A DNA stretch of 64,000 nucleotides from Hymenobacter sp. BT559 (GTDB lineage: Bacteria > Bacteroidota > Bacteroidia > Cytophagales > Hymenobacteraceae), in NCBI RefSeq assembly GCF_017571525.1, contig NZ_JAGETY010000008.1, positions 212,235 through 276,234 of the forward strand, written 5' to 3'. Numbering within the stretch: position 1 is the stretch's first letter; each line of letters opens with the position of its first letter. The notes beneath the pieces were generated by a model. It was given only the letters and a program-made list of their open reading frames with translations, was not told the origin of the DNA and did not search any database. The position numbers were made by a program, and so were the translations under genes. This document shows positions 35,583-44,601 of the stretch, one piece after another.

Positions 35583-36962
35583 CGCCGGGCGCGGGCGGGC
35601 TTCGTGCAGGGCCTGCGCAATTGCCTCGGTAGCGGTGGCGGGCACCACCCGTACGGCGCCGGCCGCTAGCCCCAGTTCGTGGTGCAGGCGCTCGGCCAGG
35701 GTGGTAGTTTCGGTCAGTACCAGGTCGGCGCGGCGTAGGGCCTGGCGTTGCAACTCAGCTACCCAGCCTGTGGCCGTTTCGGCCGACTCATCGGCCGGCG
35801 CGGCTAGGGCGGCCACGTGCAGCACCAGCAGCCGGCCGGTGCGCTGGCGCAGCTCCTGCGCGGCTAACCAGGTAGGCCAGGCCGGCGCATAAATAACTTC
35901 GTAAGTAGGCTCGGCCAGTGCCACCGGCACCGCAAAGCGGGCATACTGAATAATTTGAAAGTTTAAGTCGGGCGCGGGATAGTGCTGGGCAGCCGGCAGC
36001 AAGGCAGCATGCGCAGGGCTAGCGGTGGCCGCGCCGTCGGGTGCGGGCTCGCTAGGGGCTGTCGGTGCTGGCGCTGAGGGCGCAACAGGCTGGCGCAGTG
36101 CAGCTAGTGCCTCGGGCCAGCTAGCCTGCTCGGGCAGGAGCGGAGCCTCTTCCGGCGGCGCGAGGTCAGGGCTGACCAGCTCAACCACTTCCGGCTCGTC
36201 GGCAGTGCTGGGCGGCAGGTCGGTTTCCAGGGCGGCAGCCTGGAGCATTGGCTCGGCCGAGGTGGTGGCAGCAGGCAACTGCCCGGCGGCTATTTCGGGG
36301 GCCGCAAGCGCAGTTATTGTGGGTAGAAATTGTTCGCTAGCTATGCTGCTCAGTGGCGCTGCGGGCCACTGAGTGGCCAACGAAGACCCTGGCGCCGCTA
36401 GGGGCTCAGCTGCGGAAGCAATATGCGGCGTGGCGCCTACATAAGGAGCGGCAGGAAGTGCTGCCCCTAGCCAGATAGGGGCGGGCAGGGGCCGGCCCGC
36501 CAGCCGGGCCAGCTGCGGCAGGCTGTGGCTGCCCAGGCGCAGCACGCGCACCGTGGCCCAGCCCAGGTCTGGCGCAGCAGCGGGGGCTAGCGCTACGGCC
36601 GGGCTGGGTAGTAGCAGCTCGTCGGCAGCCGGCTCGGCATCTTCTTCCAGTGCCTCGGCGCGAAGTAGCGCGGTAGCCGCCGGGGCAGGGGGCGGAGTTT
36701 CTACTAAGGCTGGAGCCAACTCGCTGGGATGTACTGCCTCCGGAGCCTGCGCAGCGGGTTCTGGCAGGGCTAGCGGCAGGTATTCTTCGGCGCTGAGGTG
36801 GTTGGGGGCGTCGGCCTGGGGCACCATCACCAAGATGGAATCGACGGCAGGGGCGGGAACTTGCGTGGCTGCTACCAGCGCCCGCACGGCCGGCGCCGCC
36901 TCATCCCAAGCCAGTACAAGCACGGCAAGGGGGGCAGGCAAATCGGCAGCGGGCAGTGACAT
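35580..36962 (-). CDS. degenerate glycosyltransferase-like protein with Ala/Pro/Glu-rich insert
   Basis: A 460-residue protein. The last 130 residues resemble the N-terminal lobe of GT-B glycosyltransferases (glycogen synthase-like): FQIIQYARFAVPVALA, YEVIYAPAWPTWLAAQEL, RLLVLHVAAL, RRADLVLTETTTLAERLHHE, VRVVPA. In active relatives I expect IHAHDW and LVLHVHAT; here the His and Asp are lost. The N-terminus (LAVLVLAWDEAAP) resembles the first strand of the same fold. Between them lies about 200 residues of Ala/Pro/Glu-rich low complexity, and the C-terminal nucleotide-sugar lobe is missing. It has no signal peptide. It lies between glgB and GH31, so a role in glycogen is plausible but unproven. 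Confidence 0.7.
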   Translation of the reverse strand: MSLPAADLPAPLAVLVLAWDEAAPAVRALVAATQVPAPAVDSILVMVPQADAPNHLSAEEYLPLALPEPAAQAPEAVHPSELAPALVETPPPAPAATALLRAEALEEDAEPAADELLLPSPAVALAPAAAPDLGWATVRVLRLGSHSLPQLARLAGRPLPAPIWLGAALPAAPYVGATPHIASAAEPLAAPGSSLATQWPAAPLSSIASEQFLPTITALAAPEIAAGQLPAATTSAEPMLQAAALETDLPPSTADEPEVVELVSPDLAPPEEAPLLPEQASWPEALAALRQPVAPSAPAPTAPSEPAPDGAATASPAHAALLPAAQHYPAPDLNFQIIQYARFAVPVALAEPTYEVIYAPAWPTWLAAQELRQRTGRLLVLHVAALAAPADESAETATGWVAELQRQALRRADLVLTETTTLAERLHHELGLAAGAVRVVPATATEAIAQALHEARPRPA

Positions 36963-37183
36963 CAGGCAGGTATTGGCACTGCGAATAACGTGGCTACCGA
37001 GGCCAAGTTAACCGCGGAGCTTAAAAAAATAATCGCAACGCGCGCTGGCAGCCCTGCGTTTCTGGCACTTCGCCCCGAGTGCATGCCGGTGCCAACCGAT
37101 AACTTGCAAGCTTAAAGCTCCGCAGTTGCTGATTGCAGCTGTGGCTTTTGGGCCGGCCTTCTTTGTCTTTTCGCTCCTTTTAT

Positions 37184-39673
37184 ATGCCTAGCAATTCCGT
37201 TCAGGAAAATAACTACATGCTCAACGACCTGGCGCTGCAAGCCCGCCAGGAGCACCTGCCCGGCGCCGTGCAGCGCGTCGAGCAAACCGACGACCACCTC
37301 TTCACCTTCACCACCGAAAACGGCACCCGTCTGCTGCTGCACGCGCTCAGCGACAAGATTCTGCGCTTTCGCTACCTCACGCCGGGCTCGCCTAGCGAGC
37401 CCGATTTCAGCTACGCCGTGCCCGACCCCGCCGCCGAGCGCACCATGCGCCCCGGCGTGCCGAGCTTTCTGGAATTCAAGGAGAAAAGCGACCACTACCG
37501 CCTCACCACCGGCCGCCTCATCTGCATTGTGTGGAAAGACTCGCTGCGTACGCGGGTGCTCGACCGCTCGGGCAACATCCTGAGCGCCGACGAAAAGGGC
37601 TTTCACTGGCACCACGACGACGATACCGGCAACGACATCGTGAAGATGAGCCACGCCGTGCCCAGCGGCGTGTGCTACTACGGCCTCGGCGACAAGCCCG
37701 CCAACATGAACCTGCGCGGCCAGCGCTTCCTCAACTGGGGCTCTGATACCTACGGCTACGTGAAGGGCTCGGACCCGCTGTATAAGAACATTCCGTTCTT
37801 TCAGGTGCTGCAGCAGCGCATTGCGCACGGCATTTTCTTCGACAATACCTTCAAGGCCTTCTTCGACTTCGCGGCCGAGCGCGCCGACGTTACCAGTTTC
37901 TGGGCTGAGGGGGGCGAGATGAACTACTATTTCCTCTACGGCCCCACCTTGCTCGAAGTAACCGAGGAATACACGCGCCTGACCTGCCCGCCCGAGCTGC
38001 CACCGCTCTGGACGCTGGGCTACCACCAGTGCAAGTGGAGCTACTTTCCGGAGAGCAACGTGAAGGAAATCACGAAGGGTCTGCGCGACCGCCGCATTCC
38101 GTGTGATGCCATTTACCTCGACATCGACTACATGGATGGCTACCGCTGCTTTACCTGGAGCCCGCAGCACTTCCCCGAGCCCAAGCGCATGGTGGATGAG
38201 CTGGCCCAAGATGGCTTTAAAACGGTGGTTATCATAGACCCCGGCATCAAAATCGACCCTAGCTACCCGGTGTACCAGGAGGGCTTGAAGAATGACTTTT
38301 TCTGCCGCCGCGCCGATGGCCCGCTCATGCGCGGCTCGGTGTGGCCGGGGCAGTGCAACTTCCCCGACTACACCCGGCCGCAGGTGCGCGAGTGGTGGGC
38401 CAGCCTGTTCGAGGGTCTGATAAAGGACACTGGTGTGCGCGGCGTGTGGAACGACATGAACGAGCCCGCCGTGTTCGAGAAAGGTACTTTCCCGGACGAT
38501 GTGCGCTTCGACTACGACGGCAACCCGTGCTCGCACAAGAAGGCCCACAACATCTACGGTATGCAGATGGCTAGGGCCACTGCCGCTGGCGTAAAGCAGT
38601 TTAGCTACCCCAACCGGCCGTTTACCATCACGCGCAGCACCTACGCGGGCGGCCAGCGGTATTCCTCGGGCTGGACCGGCGACAACATCGCCAGCTGGGA
38701 CCACCTCTGGCTAGCCAACATTCAGTGCCAGCGCCTCAGCATCAGCGGCTTCAGCTTCATCGGCTCCGATATCGGCGGCTTTATCGACACGCCCGATGGC
38801 GAGCTCTATGCCCGCTGGATTGCGCTAGGGGCCTTCCACCCGTTCTTCCGCACCCACAGCTCGGGCGACCACGGCGACCAGGAGCCCTGGAGCTTTGGCG
38901 AGCCTTATACCAGCTTGGCGCGCCACTTCATCGAGCTGCGCTACCAGCTGCTGCCCTATGTGTACACCACCTTCTGGCAGTACACCACGCAGGGCACGCC
39001 CATGCTGCGCCCGCTCACGTTCCTCGACCAGAACGACCCCGAGACGTACCTGCGCATGGCGGAGTTCAGCCTCGGCGACAACCTGCTGGTGTGCCCCATC
39101 ACGCAAGCCGGCGCCGATGGCCGCTGGATGTACCTGCCGAAAGGGGAGTGGTACTACTACTGGACCGATGAGCTGAAAGACGGCGGCCAGGAAGTGTGGG
39201 CCAGCGCCGACCTCACCCGCATCCCGCTCTTCGTGAAAGCCGGCGCCGTAGTGCCCATGCAGCCCGTGATGCAGTATGTAGGTGAGAAAGTGGTGGAGCA
39301 GCTGACCCTGCACGTGTACTACAAAAACGGCACCGCCGACAGCGTGCTCTACGACGATGGCGGCGAGGGCTACGCTTACCACGAAGGTCAGCAAACTACC
39401 CGCCGCTTCCGCGTGACGGGCGATGCCCAGTCGCTCACGCTAGCCCAGGCCAGCGAGGGCGAATACCAGACACCGTACTCGACTTATCGCGTGGTACTGC
39501 ACGGTCTGCCCACCGCCATCGCCACCGCTACGGCCGATGCCCAAGCGTTGTCGCTAGGGGAGTACGCAGCCACCGAAATCACCGCAGCCGCCCCAGCCAT
39601 TGTGGTAGAGGTAAGCTTTAGGGAGGTAATAATCTCGCTAGCCCCACCCGCCGCCGAGGTGCCTGCAAAATAG
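37184..39673 (+). CDS. glycoside hydrolase family 31 alpha-glucosidase
   Basis: An 829-residue GH31 enzyme, releasing glucose from alpha-glucans or oligosaccharides. The N-terminal beta-sandwich is followed by the catalytic barrel with the nucleophile D424 (GVWNDMNEP) and acid/base D500 (GWTGDN); MRGSVWPGQCNFPDY is typical of the family. A C-terminal beta domain completes it. There is no signal peptide, so it is probably cytoplasmic and may work with glgB on glycogen. The ATG at 37184 (MPSNSVQ) is used; ATG at 37217 is an alternative. A long open frame on the opposite strand is a shadow. Confidence 0.94.
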   Translation: MPSNSVQENNYMLNDLALQARQEHLPGAVQRVEQTDDHLFTFTTENGTRLLLHALSDKILRFRYLTPGSPSEPDFSYAVPDPAAERTMRPGVPSFLEFKEKSDHYRLTTGRLICIVWKDSLRTRVLDRSGNILSADEKGFHWHHDDDTGNDIVKMSHAVPSGVCYYGLGDKPANMNLRGQRFLNWGSDTYGYVKGSDPLYKNIPFFQVLQQRIAHGIFFDNTFKAFFDFAAERADVTSFWAEGGEMNYYFLYGPTLLEVTEEYTRLTCPPELPPLWTLGYHQCKWSYFPESNVKEITKGLRDRRIPCDAIYLDIDYMDGYRCFTWSPQHFPEPKRMVDELAQDGFKTVVIIDPGIKIDPSYPVYQEGLKNDFFCRRADGPLMRGSVWPGQCNFPDYTRPQVREWWASLFEGLIKDTGVRGVWNDMNEPAVFEKGTFPDDVRFDYDGNPCSHKKAHNIYGMQMARATAAGVKQFSYPNRPFTITRSTYAGGQRYSSGWTGDNIASWDHLWLANIQCQRLSISGFSFIGSDIGGFIDTPDGELYARWIALGAFHPFFRTHSSGDHGDQEPWSFGEPYTSLARHFIELRYQLLPYVYTTFWQYTTQGTPMLRPLTFLDQNDPETYLRMAEFSLGDNLLVCPITQAGADGRWMYLPKGEWYYYWTDELKDGGQEVWASADLTRIPLFVKAGAVVPMQPVMQYVGEKVVEQLTLHVYYKNGTADSVLYDDGGEGYAYHEGQQTTRRFRVTGDAQSLTLAQASEGEYQTPYSTYRVVLHGLPTAIATATADAQALSLGEYAATEITAAAPAIVVEVSFREVIISLAPPAAEVPAK

Positions 39674-39690
39674 TAAAGTCCTTGACTAGC

Positions 39691-39727
39691 AAAAAAAGCG
39701 CCTTGGCAAAAGCCAGGGCGCTTTTTT
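39691..39727. terminator. terminator after the GH31 gene
   Basis: An A-run, GCGCC..TGGC, loop AAAA, and GCCA..GGCGC followed by six T form a strong intrinsic terminator 18 bases after the GH31 stop. Confidence 0.88.
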
Positions 39728-39850
39728 AGGAAGATTTAGCCAGCTTAAGTAGCCTGGTAGCCGGAAGCACGTAAGCAAAAAGGCCCGCAGGAGGCTGCGG
39801 CTTGTGGCTACGCACCGCCCTGCTTTCAGAAGCGCCCTTCTCAACTACCT

Positions 39851-40792
39851 ATGCCCGATGCCCCCGACCATCCTCAGTCCAAAACCGCCATTGTGGCGGC
39901 CCTGGCGGCCAACCTGGGAATTGCCGTCATCAAGTTTGTGGCGGCGTGGTTCACGGGCTCGTCGGCCATGCTTTCCGAGGGCATTCACTCGCTGGTCGAC
40001 ACGGCTAATGAGTGGCTGCTGCTGCTAGGGCTGCGCAGCAGCCAGCAGCCAGCTAGCCCCCACCGGCCGTTTGGCTACGGGCGAGAGCTGTATTTCTGGG
40101 CCTTTATGGTGGCGGTGTTCATCTTTGCCATTGGCGGGGGGCTATCGCTGTATGAGGGCTACGAGCACCTGCGCCACCCCGCGCCGCTCAGCAGCCCCAC
40201 CTGGAACTACGTGGTGCTGGCCGTGGCCTTTGCGCTCGATGGCAGCTCGTTTCTGGTGGCGCGGCGCACCTTCAATGCTCAGCGCGGCAAGCAGCCGTTT
40301 TGGTCGGCTTTCCGGGCTAGCAAAGACCCGTCGGTTTTTGTGGTGCTCTTCGAGGATGCCTCCGATTTGCTAGGGCTGTTTATTGCGTTTCTGGGCGTTT
40401 TTCTCAGCCATTGGCTCAACCGGCCCGAGCTCGACGGGGTGGCCTCGCTGCTCATTGGCCTGCTGCTGCTGCTGGTGGCCGGCCTACTGCTGCGCGAAAC
40501 CAAGAGCTTGCTGCTGGGCGAGCCCGCCGATGAGAAGCTGCTGGCCAGCATCACCGCCCTGGTGGAGGCCGAGCCAGCTACCGTGCGTGCGCTGGCACCA
40601 CTTTCGTCCTACCTCAGTCCGCACGAGATACTGGTAGTGGTGCCGGTCGAGTTTGCGCCCGAGCTGCCGGCCGGCCGGCTCACGGCCACCATCGGGCAGC
40701 TCTGCGCTGCCATCAGGGCCAAGCACCCCGATGTGCGGCACGTTTTCATTCAGCCCGCCGCCCTTGGCGAAGGCGACCCGAAGTCTTTTTAG
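39851..40792 (+). CDS. cation diffusion facilitator family transporter
   Basis: A 313-residue inner-membrane exporter of divalent metals. It has about six membrane helices; the first metal site is H46-D50 (SEGIHSLVDTANE). The second-site helix has EDASDLLGL, with Glu in place of the common His, which could shift metal preference. The C-terminal cytoplasmic ferredoxin-like domain (LVEAEPATVRALAPL, ILVVVPVEFAPEL) is present. The metal cannot be named from sequence. It lies alone between the GH31 gene and icd. Confidence 0.9.
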   Translation: MPDAPDHPQSKTAIVAALAANLGIAVIKFVAAWFTGSSAMLSEGIHSLVDTANEWLLLLGLRSSQQPASPHRPFGYGRELYFWAFMVAVFIFAIGGGLSLYEGYEHLRHPAPLSSPTWNYVVLAVAFALDGSSFLVARRTFNAQRGKQPFWSAFRASKDPSVFVVLFEDASDLLGLFIAFLGVFLSHWLNRPELDGVASLLIGLLLLLVAGLLLRETKSLLLGEPADEKLLASITALVEAEPATVRALAPLSSYLSPHEILVVVPVEFAPELPAGRLTATIGQLCAAIRAKHPDVRHVFIQPAALGEGDPKSF

Positions 40793-40848
40793 CCCCCCAA
40801 AATGGAGGCGGAAAACTCCACCGCATAAATTATGCAGCCTCATTTTTA

Positions 40849-40864
40849 TCGCAAACGTTTGCGA
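40849..40864. promoter_or_regulatory. LacI-type operator-like palindrome upstream of icd
   Basis: TCGCAAACGTTTGCGA is a perfect 16-base palindrome. Its centre, GCAAACGTTTGC, resembles LacI/GalR family operators. It lies about 155 bases upstream of icd and just after the CDF gene. The regulator is not in this window. Confidence 0.5.
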
Positions 40865-41017
40865 CGGGGATAGCCTGCCGCCGGGCAATAAACCGTGCTT
40901 AATATTGACGCTTCTAACAACAACGCGGCAGCGCGGCGTGTTAGCCATCTCCAAGTTTTTACCCCGCACGGCCTCGGCTAGTGCAAAAACCGAACCTCAC
41001 ACAATCCCACCGCTGAA

Positions 41018-42250
41018 ATGGCCAAAATCAAAGTAGCAAACCCCGTAGTGGAGCTGGATGGCGACGAAATGACGCGCATCATCTGGAAGTTTATCAAGGA
41101 CAAGCTCATTACGCCCTACATCGACGTTGATATCAAGTACTACGACCTCGGCATCGAGTACCGCGACGAAACCAACGACCAGGTGACCATCGACGCGGCC
41201 AATGCCATCCGGCAGTACGGCGTAGGCATCAAGTGCGCCACCATCACGCCCGACGAGGACCGCGTGAAGGAGTTCAACCTCAAGCAGATGTGGAAGTCGC
41301 CCAACGGCACTATCCGCAACATCCTCGATGGCACCGTGTTCCGCGAGCCTATCGTGACCAGCAATGTGCCGCGCCTGGTGCCCAACTGGACTGCGCCCAT
41401 CTGCATCGGCCGCCACGCCTTCGGCGACCAATACCGCGCCACCGACTTCGTTACCAAAGGCAAAGGCAAGCTCACCATCACCTTCACGCCCGAAGACGGC
41501 GGCGAAGTGCAGTCGTTTGAGGTGTTTAACTTCAAGAACGACGGCGTGGCCCTAGCCATGTACAACACCGACGAAAGCATCCGGGGCTTTGCCCACGCCT
41601 GCTTCAACCAGGCCCTGATGAAGGGCTGGCCGCTGTACCTGAGCACCAAAAACACCATCCTGAAGAAGTACGATGGCCGCTTCAAGGACATCTTCCAGGA
41701 GATTTACGAACAGGACTACCAGGACAAGTTCAAGGCCGCCGGCATCACCTACGAGCACCGCCTCATCGACGACATGGTGGCCTCGGCCCTGAAGTGGAAC
41801 GGCAACTTTGTGTGGGCCTGCAAAAACTACGACGGCGACGTGCAGAGCGACACCGTGGCCCAGGGCTTCGGCTCGCTCGGCCTCATGACCTCGACGCTCG
41901 TGACGCCCGACGGCAAAACGATGGAGGCCGAAGCTGCCCACGGCACCGTAACGCGCCACTACCGCGACCACCAGCAGGGCAAGCCCACCAGCACCAACCC
42001 CATCGCCAGCATCTTCGCCTGGACGCGCGGCCTGGAGTTCCGCGGCATCCTCGACGGCAACCAGGAGCTGATTGACTTCTGCAAAGCCCTTGAAGCCGTG
42101 TGCATCGAAACTGTAGAAAGCGGCAAGATGACCAAGGACCTGGCCGTCTGCATCCACGGCAACAAAGTTCAGCACGGCCGCGACTTCCTCTACACCGAGG
42201 AGTTCCTGGAAGCGCTCGACGAAAATCTGAAAAAGAAGCTCGGCCAATAA
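41018..42250 (+). CDS. icd: NADP-dependent isocitrate dehydrogenase
   Basis: A 410-residue type II (eukaryotic-like) isocitrate dehydrogenase, which converts isocitrate to 2-oxoglutarate and NADPH in the TCA cycle. It starts [21 protein letters not shown] and contains [20 protein letters not shown] (substrate binding), [22 protein letters not shown] and KDLAVCIHG near the end. The length matches the type II group, not the 416-residue E. coli type I enzyme. A palindromic operator-like site lies upstream and a terminator follows. Confidence 0.97.
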   Translation: MAKIKVANPVVELDGDEMTRIIWKFIKDKLITPYIDVDIKYYDLGIEYRDETNDQVTIDAANAIRQYGVGIKCATITPDEDRVKEFNLKQMWKSPNGTIRNILDGTVFREPIVTSNVPRLVPNWTAPICIGRHAFGDQYRATDFVTKGKGKLTITFTPEDGGEVQSFEVFNFKNDGVALAMYNTDESIRGFAHACFNQALMKGWPLYLSTKNTILKKYDGRFKDIFQEIYEQDYQDKFKAAGITYEHRLIDDMVASALKWNGNFVWACKNYDGDVQSDTVAQGFGSLGLMTSTLVTPDGKTMEAEAAHGTVTRHYRDHQQGKPTSTNPIASIFAWTRGLEFRGILDGNQELIDFCKALEAVCIETVESGKMTKDLAVCIHGNKVQHGRDFLYTEEFLEALDENLKKKLGQ

Positions 42251-42269
42251 GCTCGGCGCTCTTTTTAGC

Positions 42270-42306
42270 AAAAAAGCCCCGGCAGCCTGGCTGTCGGGGC
42301 TTTTTT
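42270..42306. terminator. terminator after icd
   Basis: A-run, GCCCCG.CAG, 5-base loop, CTG.CGGGGC and six T. It can work in both directions. Confidence 0.9.
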
Positions 42307-42375
42307 GTGGCTAGGGGGCAACTAGGTTATTTAAGCTGTGTGGTCCCGGTGGTTAGTCACCACTATTTTGCTTTC

Positions 42376-43620
42376 ATGAAACACGGCTTACTACAGTTGG
42401 TTGCGTTGAGTGGCTTATTGATTACTACCCAGCTAGCCTCAGCTCAGCCCCGGCTGCCTCGTAGCCTATTGGCTCCGGCCGATACGGTGGGTCTGGGGCG
42501 GGTGCTGGCACGGCCCGAGTATTACCACTTGCAAATCAGCCTGGTGCGTATTCGGCGCGATGCGCAGGGCCTAGCGCACCTGGCCCGGCCGGTGCGCTAC
42601 CGGGTGCGCCCGCGCGAGTATTTCTATCCCGCCAGCACCGTGAAGCTGGCCGCCGCCACGCTTGCTCTCGAAAAGCTGGAGCGCCTACAGGCCACCACAT
42701 CCGGCCTCAGCGCCGACTCTCCGATGCGTACCGACTCGGCCTTTATCGGCCAGACGTGCGCCGTGCGCGACCCTAGCGCTGCCAACGGGCGGCCCAGTCT
42801 GGGCCACTACCTGCGCAAGATGCTTTTGGTGAGCGACAACGATGCTTTCAACCGGCTCTACGAGTTTGTGGGCCCGCAGGAATTAAATGGGGGCCTGCAT
42901 CGGCTGGGACTGCGGCGTGCCCGCCTGGTGCATCGCCTCAGTGTAGGCGATGGCGAACCCGGCTGGCGCCATACCAACCCCGTCCGCTTCTTCGCCGACA
43001 CGGCCGAGACGCAGCTGCTGCTAGCCCAGCCCGCCGCTTACTGGGCGGCGCCTATGCCTCCGGCCAGGGTGCAGCCGGGCAGCATGTTTGTTGGTAACGC
43101 GCACCTCGACGGGGCGGGGCAGCTCCTAGCCCAGCCGCTCGACCTTAGCCAAAAGAACGTATTCAGCCTGCCCGATTTGCAGCGCCTGCTGCAAGCCGTA
43201 GTGCTGCCCGAAACGGTACCTAGCGGGCAACGTCCGCGCCTCACACCCGCCAGCTATGCCCGCCTGTGCGAAGCCTTGAGCCAATTGCCGCCCCAGAGCC
43301 TTTCGCCGCACTACGACTCGCTGGCGTACCCTAGCACGTATGCCAAGTTTTTGCTAGGGGGTGGGGGCGAGGTGCGCCTGCCGCCCGGCGTGCGGATATA
43401 TAACAAAATCGGCCAAGCCTATGGCTTCCTTGTTGACAACGCCTACGTGGTCGATGCGGCCCACGGCGTCGAGTTTTTGCTGGCCGCCGTACTGTATGTG
43501 AACGCCGACGGTGTGCTCAACGACGACCAGTACGATTACGAGAGCATAGGCCTGCCTTTCTTGCGCGAGCTGGGGCGGCGAGTGTATGAAGCCGAGCTGC
43601 GGCGCGCAACGAAGTACTAA
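42376..43620 (+). CDS. secreted serine hydrolase, beta-lactamase/transpeptidase-like
   Basis: A 414-residue protein with a signal peptide (1-24). The penicillin-binding fold motifs are present: S87-T-V-K90 (SxxK), S153-D-N155 (SDN) and a late KIG in YNKIGQAYGF, where class A beta-lactamases have KTG. It lacks an obvious Glu166 motif, so a peptidase or esterase role is as likely as beta-lactamase. Roughly 280 residues would be typical for class A; the additional 130 include an insert around residues 200-290. The start is the ATG at 42376; TATTTTG, one base short of a -7 box, lies 5 bases upstream. Confidence 0.85.
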   Translation: MKHGLLQLVALSGLLITTQLASAQPRLPRSLLAPADTVGLGRVLARPEYYHLQISLVRIRRDAQGLAHLARPVRYRVRPREYFYPASTVKLAAATLALEKLERLQATTSGLSADSPMRTDSAFIGQTCAVRDPSAANGRPSLGHYLRKMLLVSDNDAFNRLYEFVGPQELNGGLHRLGLRRARLVHRLSVGDGEPGWRHTNPVRFFADTAETQLLLAQPAAYWAAPMPPARVQPGSMFVGNAHLDGAGQLLAQPLDLSQKNVFSLPDLQRLLQAVVLPETVPSGQRPRLTPASYARLCEALSQLPPQSLSPHYDSLAYPSTYAKFLLGGGGEVRLPPGVRIYNKIGQAYGFLVDNAYVVDAAHGVEFLLAAVLYVNADGVLNDDQYDYESIGLPFLRELGRRVYEAELRRATKY

Positions 43621-43660
43621 TACGCAGCGCAAGGTCGAAGCTTTAGCTTGCTTATTACCT

Positions 43661-43697
43661 AAAAAAGCCCCCTAGCCAGGTAAGCTAGGGGGCTTTT
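43661..43697. terminator. bidirectional terminator between serine hydrolase and sdhB
   Basis: A-run, GCCCCCTAGC, short loop, GCTAGGGGGC and four T. It lies between the convergent stops at 43620 and 43717. Confidence 0.88.
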
Positions 43698-43716
43698 AGG
43701 AAGTAGCGCTTTCGGC

Positions 43717-44502
43717 TTACGCCAGGTTGTTGGAGGCAGCTTTGGCCGTCAAGAACTCGCGGTTCAGGATGGCGATGTTTTCGAGCGAGATGCCCACCGG
43801 GCATTCGGCCGCGCACGACCCAATGTTGGAGCAAGCACCGAAGCCTTCGATGTCCATCTGGGCTACCATATTCTCCACGCGGGTCTGGCGCTCCACCTGG
43901 CCCTGGGGCAGCAGTGCTAGCTGCGATACCTTGGCCGATACGAAGAGCATGGCCGAGGCATTTTTGCAGGCTGCCACGCAAGCGCCGCAGCCGATGCAGG
44001 TAGCGGCCTCGAAGGCGCGGTCGGCAATGTCCTTCGGAATTGGAATCTCGTTGCCGTCGGGGGCGCCGCCGGTATTCACGCTCACGTAGCCACCAGCCTG
44101 AATGATACGGTCGAAGGCAGAGCGGTCTACGCTCAAGTCCTTGTTTACCGGGAAGGCATTAGCACGCCACGGCTCGATGGTAATGGTGTCGCCATCCGAG
44201 AACTTACGCATGTGCAGCTGGCACGTAGTGGTGCCCTTCTCCGGTCCGTGCGAGCGGCCGTTGATAAACAAGTCGCATGAGCCACAAATGCCCTCGCGGC
44301 AGTCGTGGTCAAAGGCCACCGGGTCTTGCCCCTGGTGGAGCAGGTCCTCGTTGAGCACGTCGAGCATTTCCAGAAACGACATATCAGGTGAAATATCCTT
44401 CACCTGATAGTCAACCATTTGGCCTTCGGTCTGGCGGTTCGGCTGACGCCAAACTTTCAGCGTCAGGTTCATGGGTTTAGCGTTGGGATTAGAGCCGGCC
44501 AT
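43717..44502 (-). CDS. sdhB: succinate dehydrogenase/fumarate reductase iron-sulfur subunit
   Basis: A 261-residue electron-transfer subunit. The [2Fe-2S] cluster is bound by [11 protein letters not shown] and a later Cys, and the other clusters by [11 protein letters not shown] and [15 protein letters not shown]. It carries electrons from the flavoprotein SdhA to the membrane quinone site. It is the last gene of sdhCAB; a 29-base inverted repeat lies in the 99-base gap between sdhA and sdhB. The ATG at 44502 gives [10 protein letters not shown]; another ATG at residue 11 is possible. Confidence 0.97.
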   Translation of the reverse strand: MAGSNPNAKPMNLTLKVWRQPNRQTEGQMVDYQVKDISPDMSFLEMLDVLNEDLLHQGQDPVAFDHDCREGICGSCDLFINGRSHGPEKGTTTCQLHMRKFSDGDTITIEPWRANAFPVNKDLSVDRSAFDRIIQAGGYVSVNTGGAPDGNEIPIPKDIADRAFEAATCIGCGACVAACKNASAMLFVSAKVSQLALLPQGQVERQTRVENMVAQMDIEGFGACSNIGSCAAECPVGISLENIAILNREFLTAKAASNNLA

Positions 44503-44506
44503 CTTT

Positions 44507-44589
44507 TGTTAGCTATTAGCTGTCAGTTGCTAGCCTATAGCTGTCAATTACCAGCGCGAAGGCTAGCAACTGACAGCTAATAGCTAACA
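44507..44589. repeat. inverted repeat between sdhA and sdhB
   Basis: Perfect 29-base arms (44507-44535 and 44561-44589) surround a 25-base loop. It fills almost all of the sdhA-sdhB gap. It is probably a REP-like or MITE-like element, not a terminator, as no T-run follows and sdhB lies downstream. Confidence 0.85.
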
Positions 44590-44601
44590 GCTCAATATAA
44601 A

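Noticed and set aside
37112..38704. 530-residue open frame antisense to the GH31 gene
   Set aside because: It mirrors the GC-rich codon structure of a clear GH31 enzyme, is His/Val/Ala-rich with no recognisable domain, and has no promoter. It is a shadow frame.
42376..43620. Call as an antibiotic-resistance beta-lactamase
   Set aside because: SxxK and SDN motifs are present, but KTG is KIG and no clear deacylating Glu is visible, so only a general serine-hydrolase call is supported.
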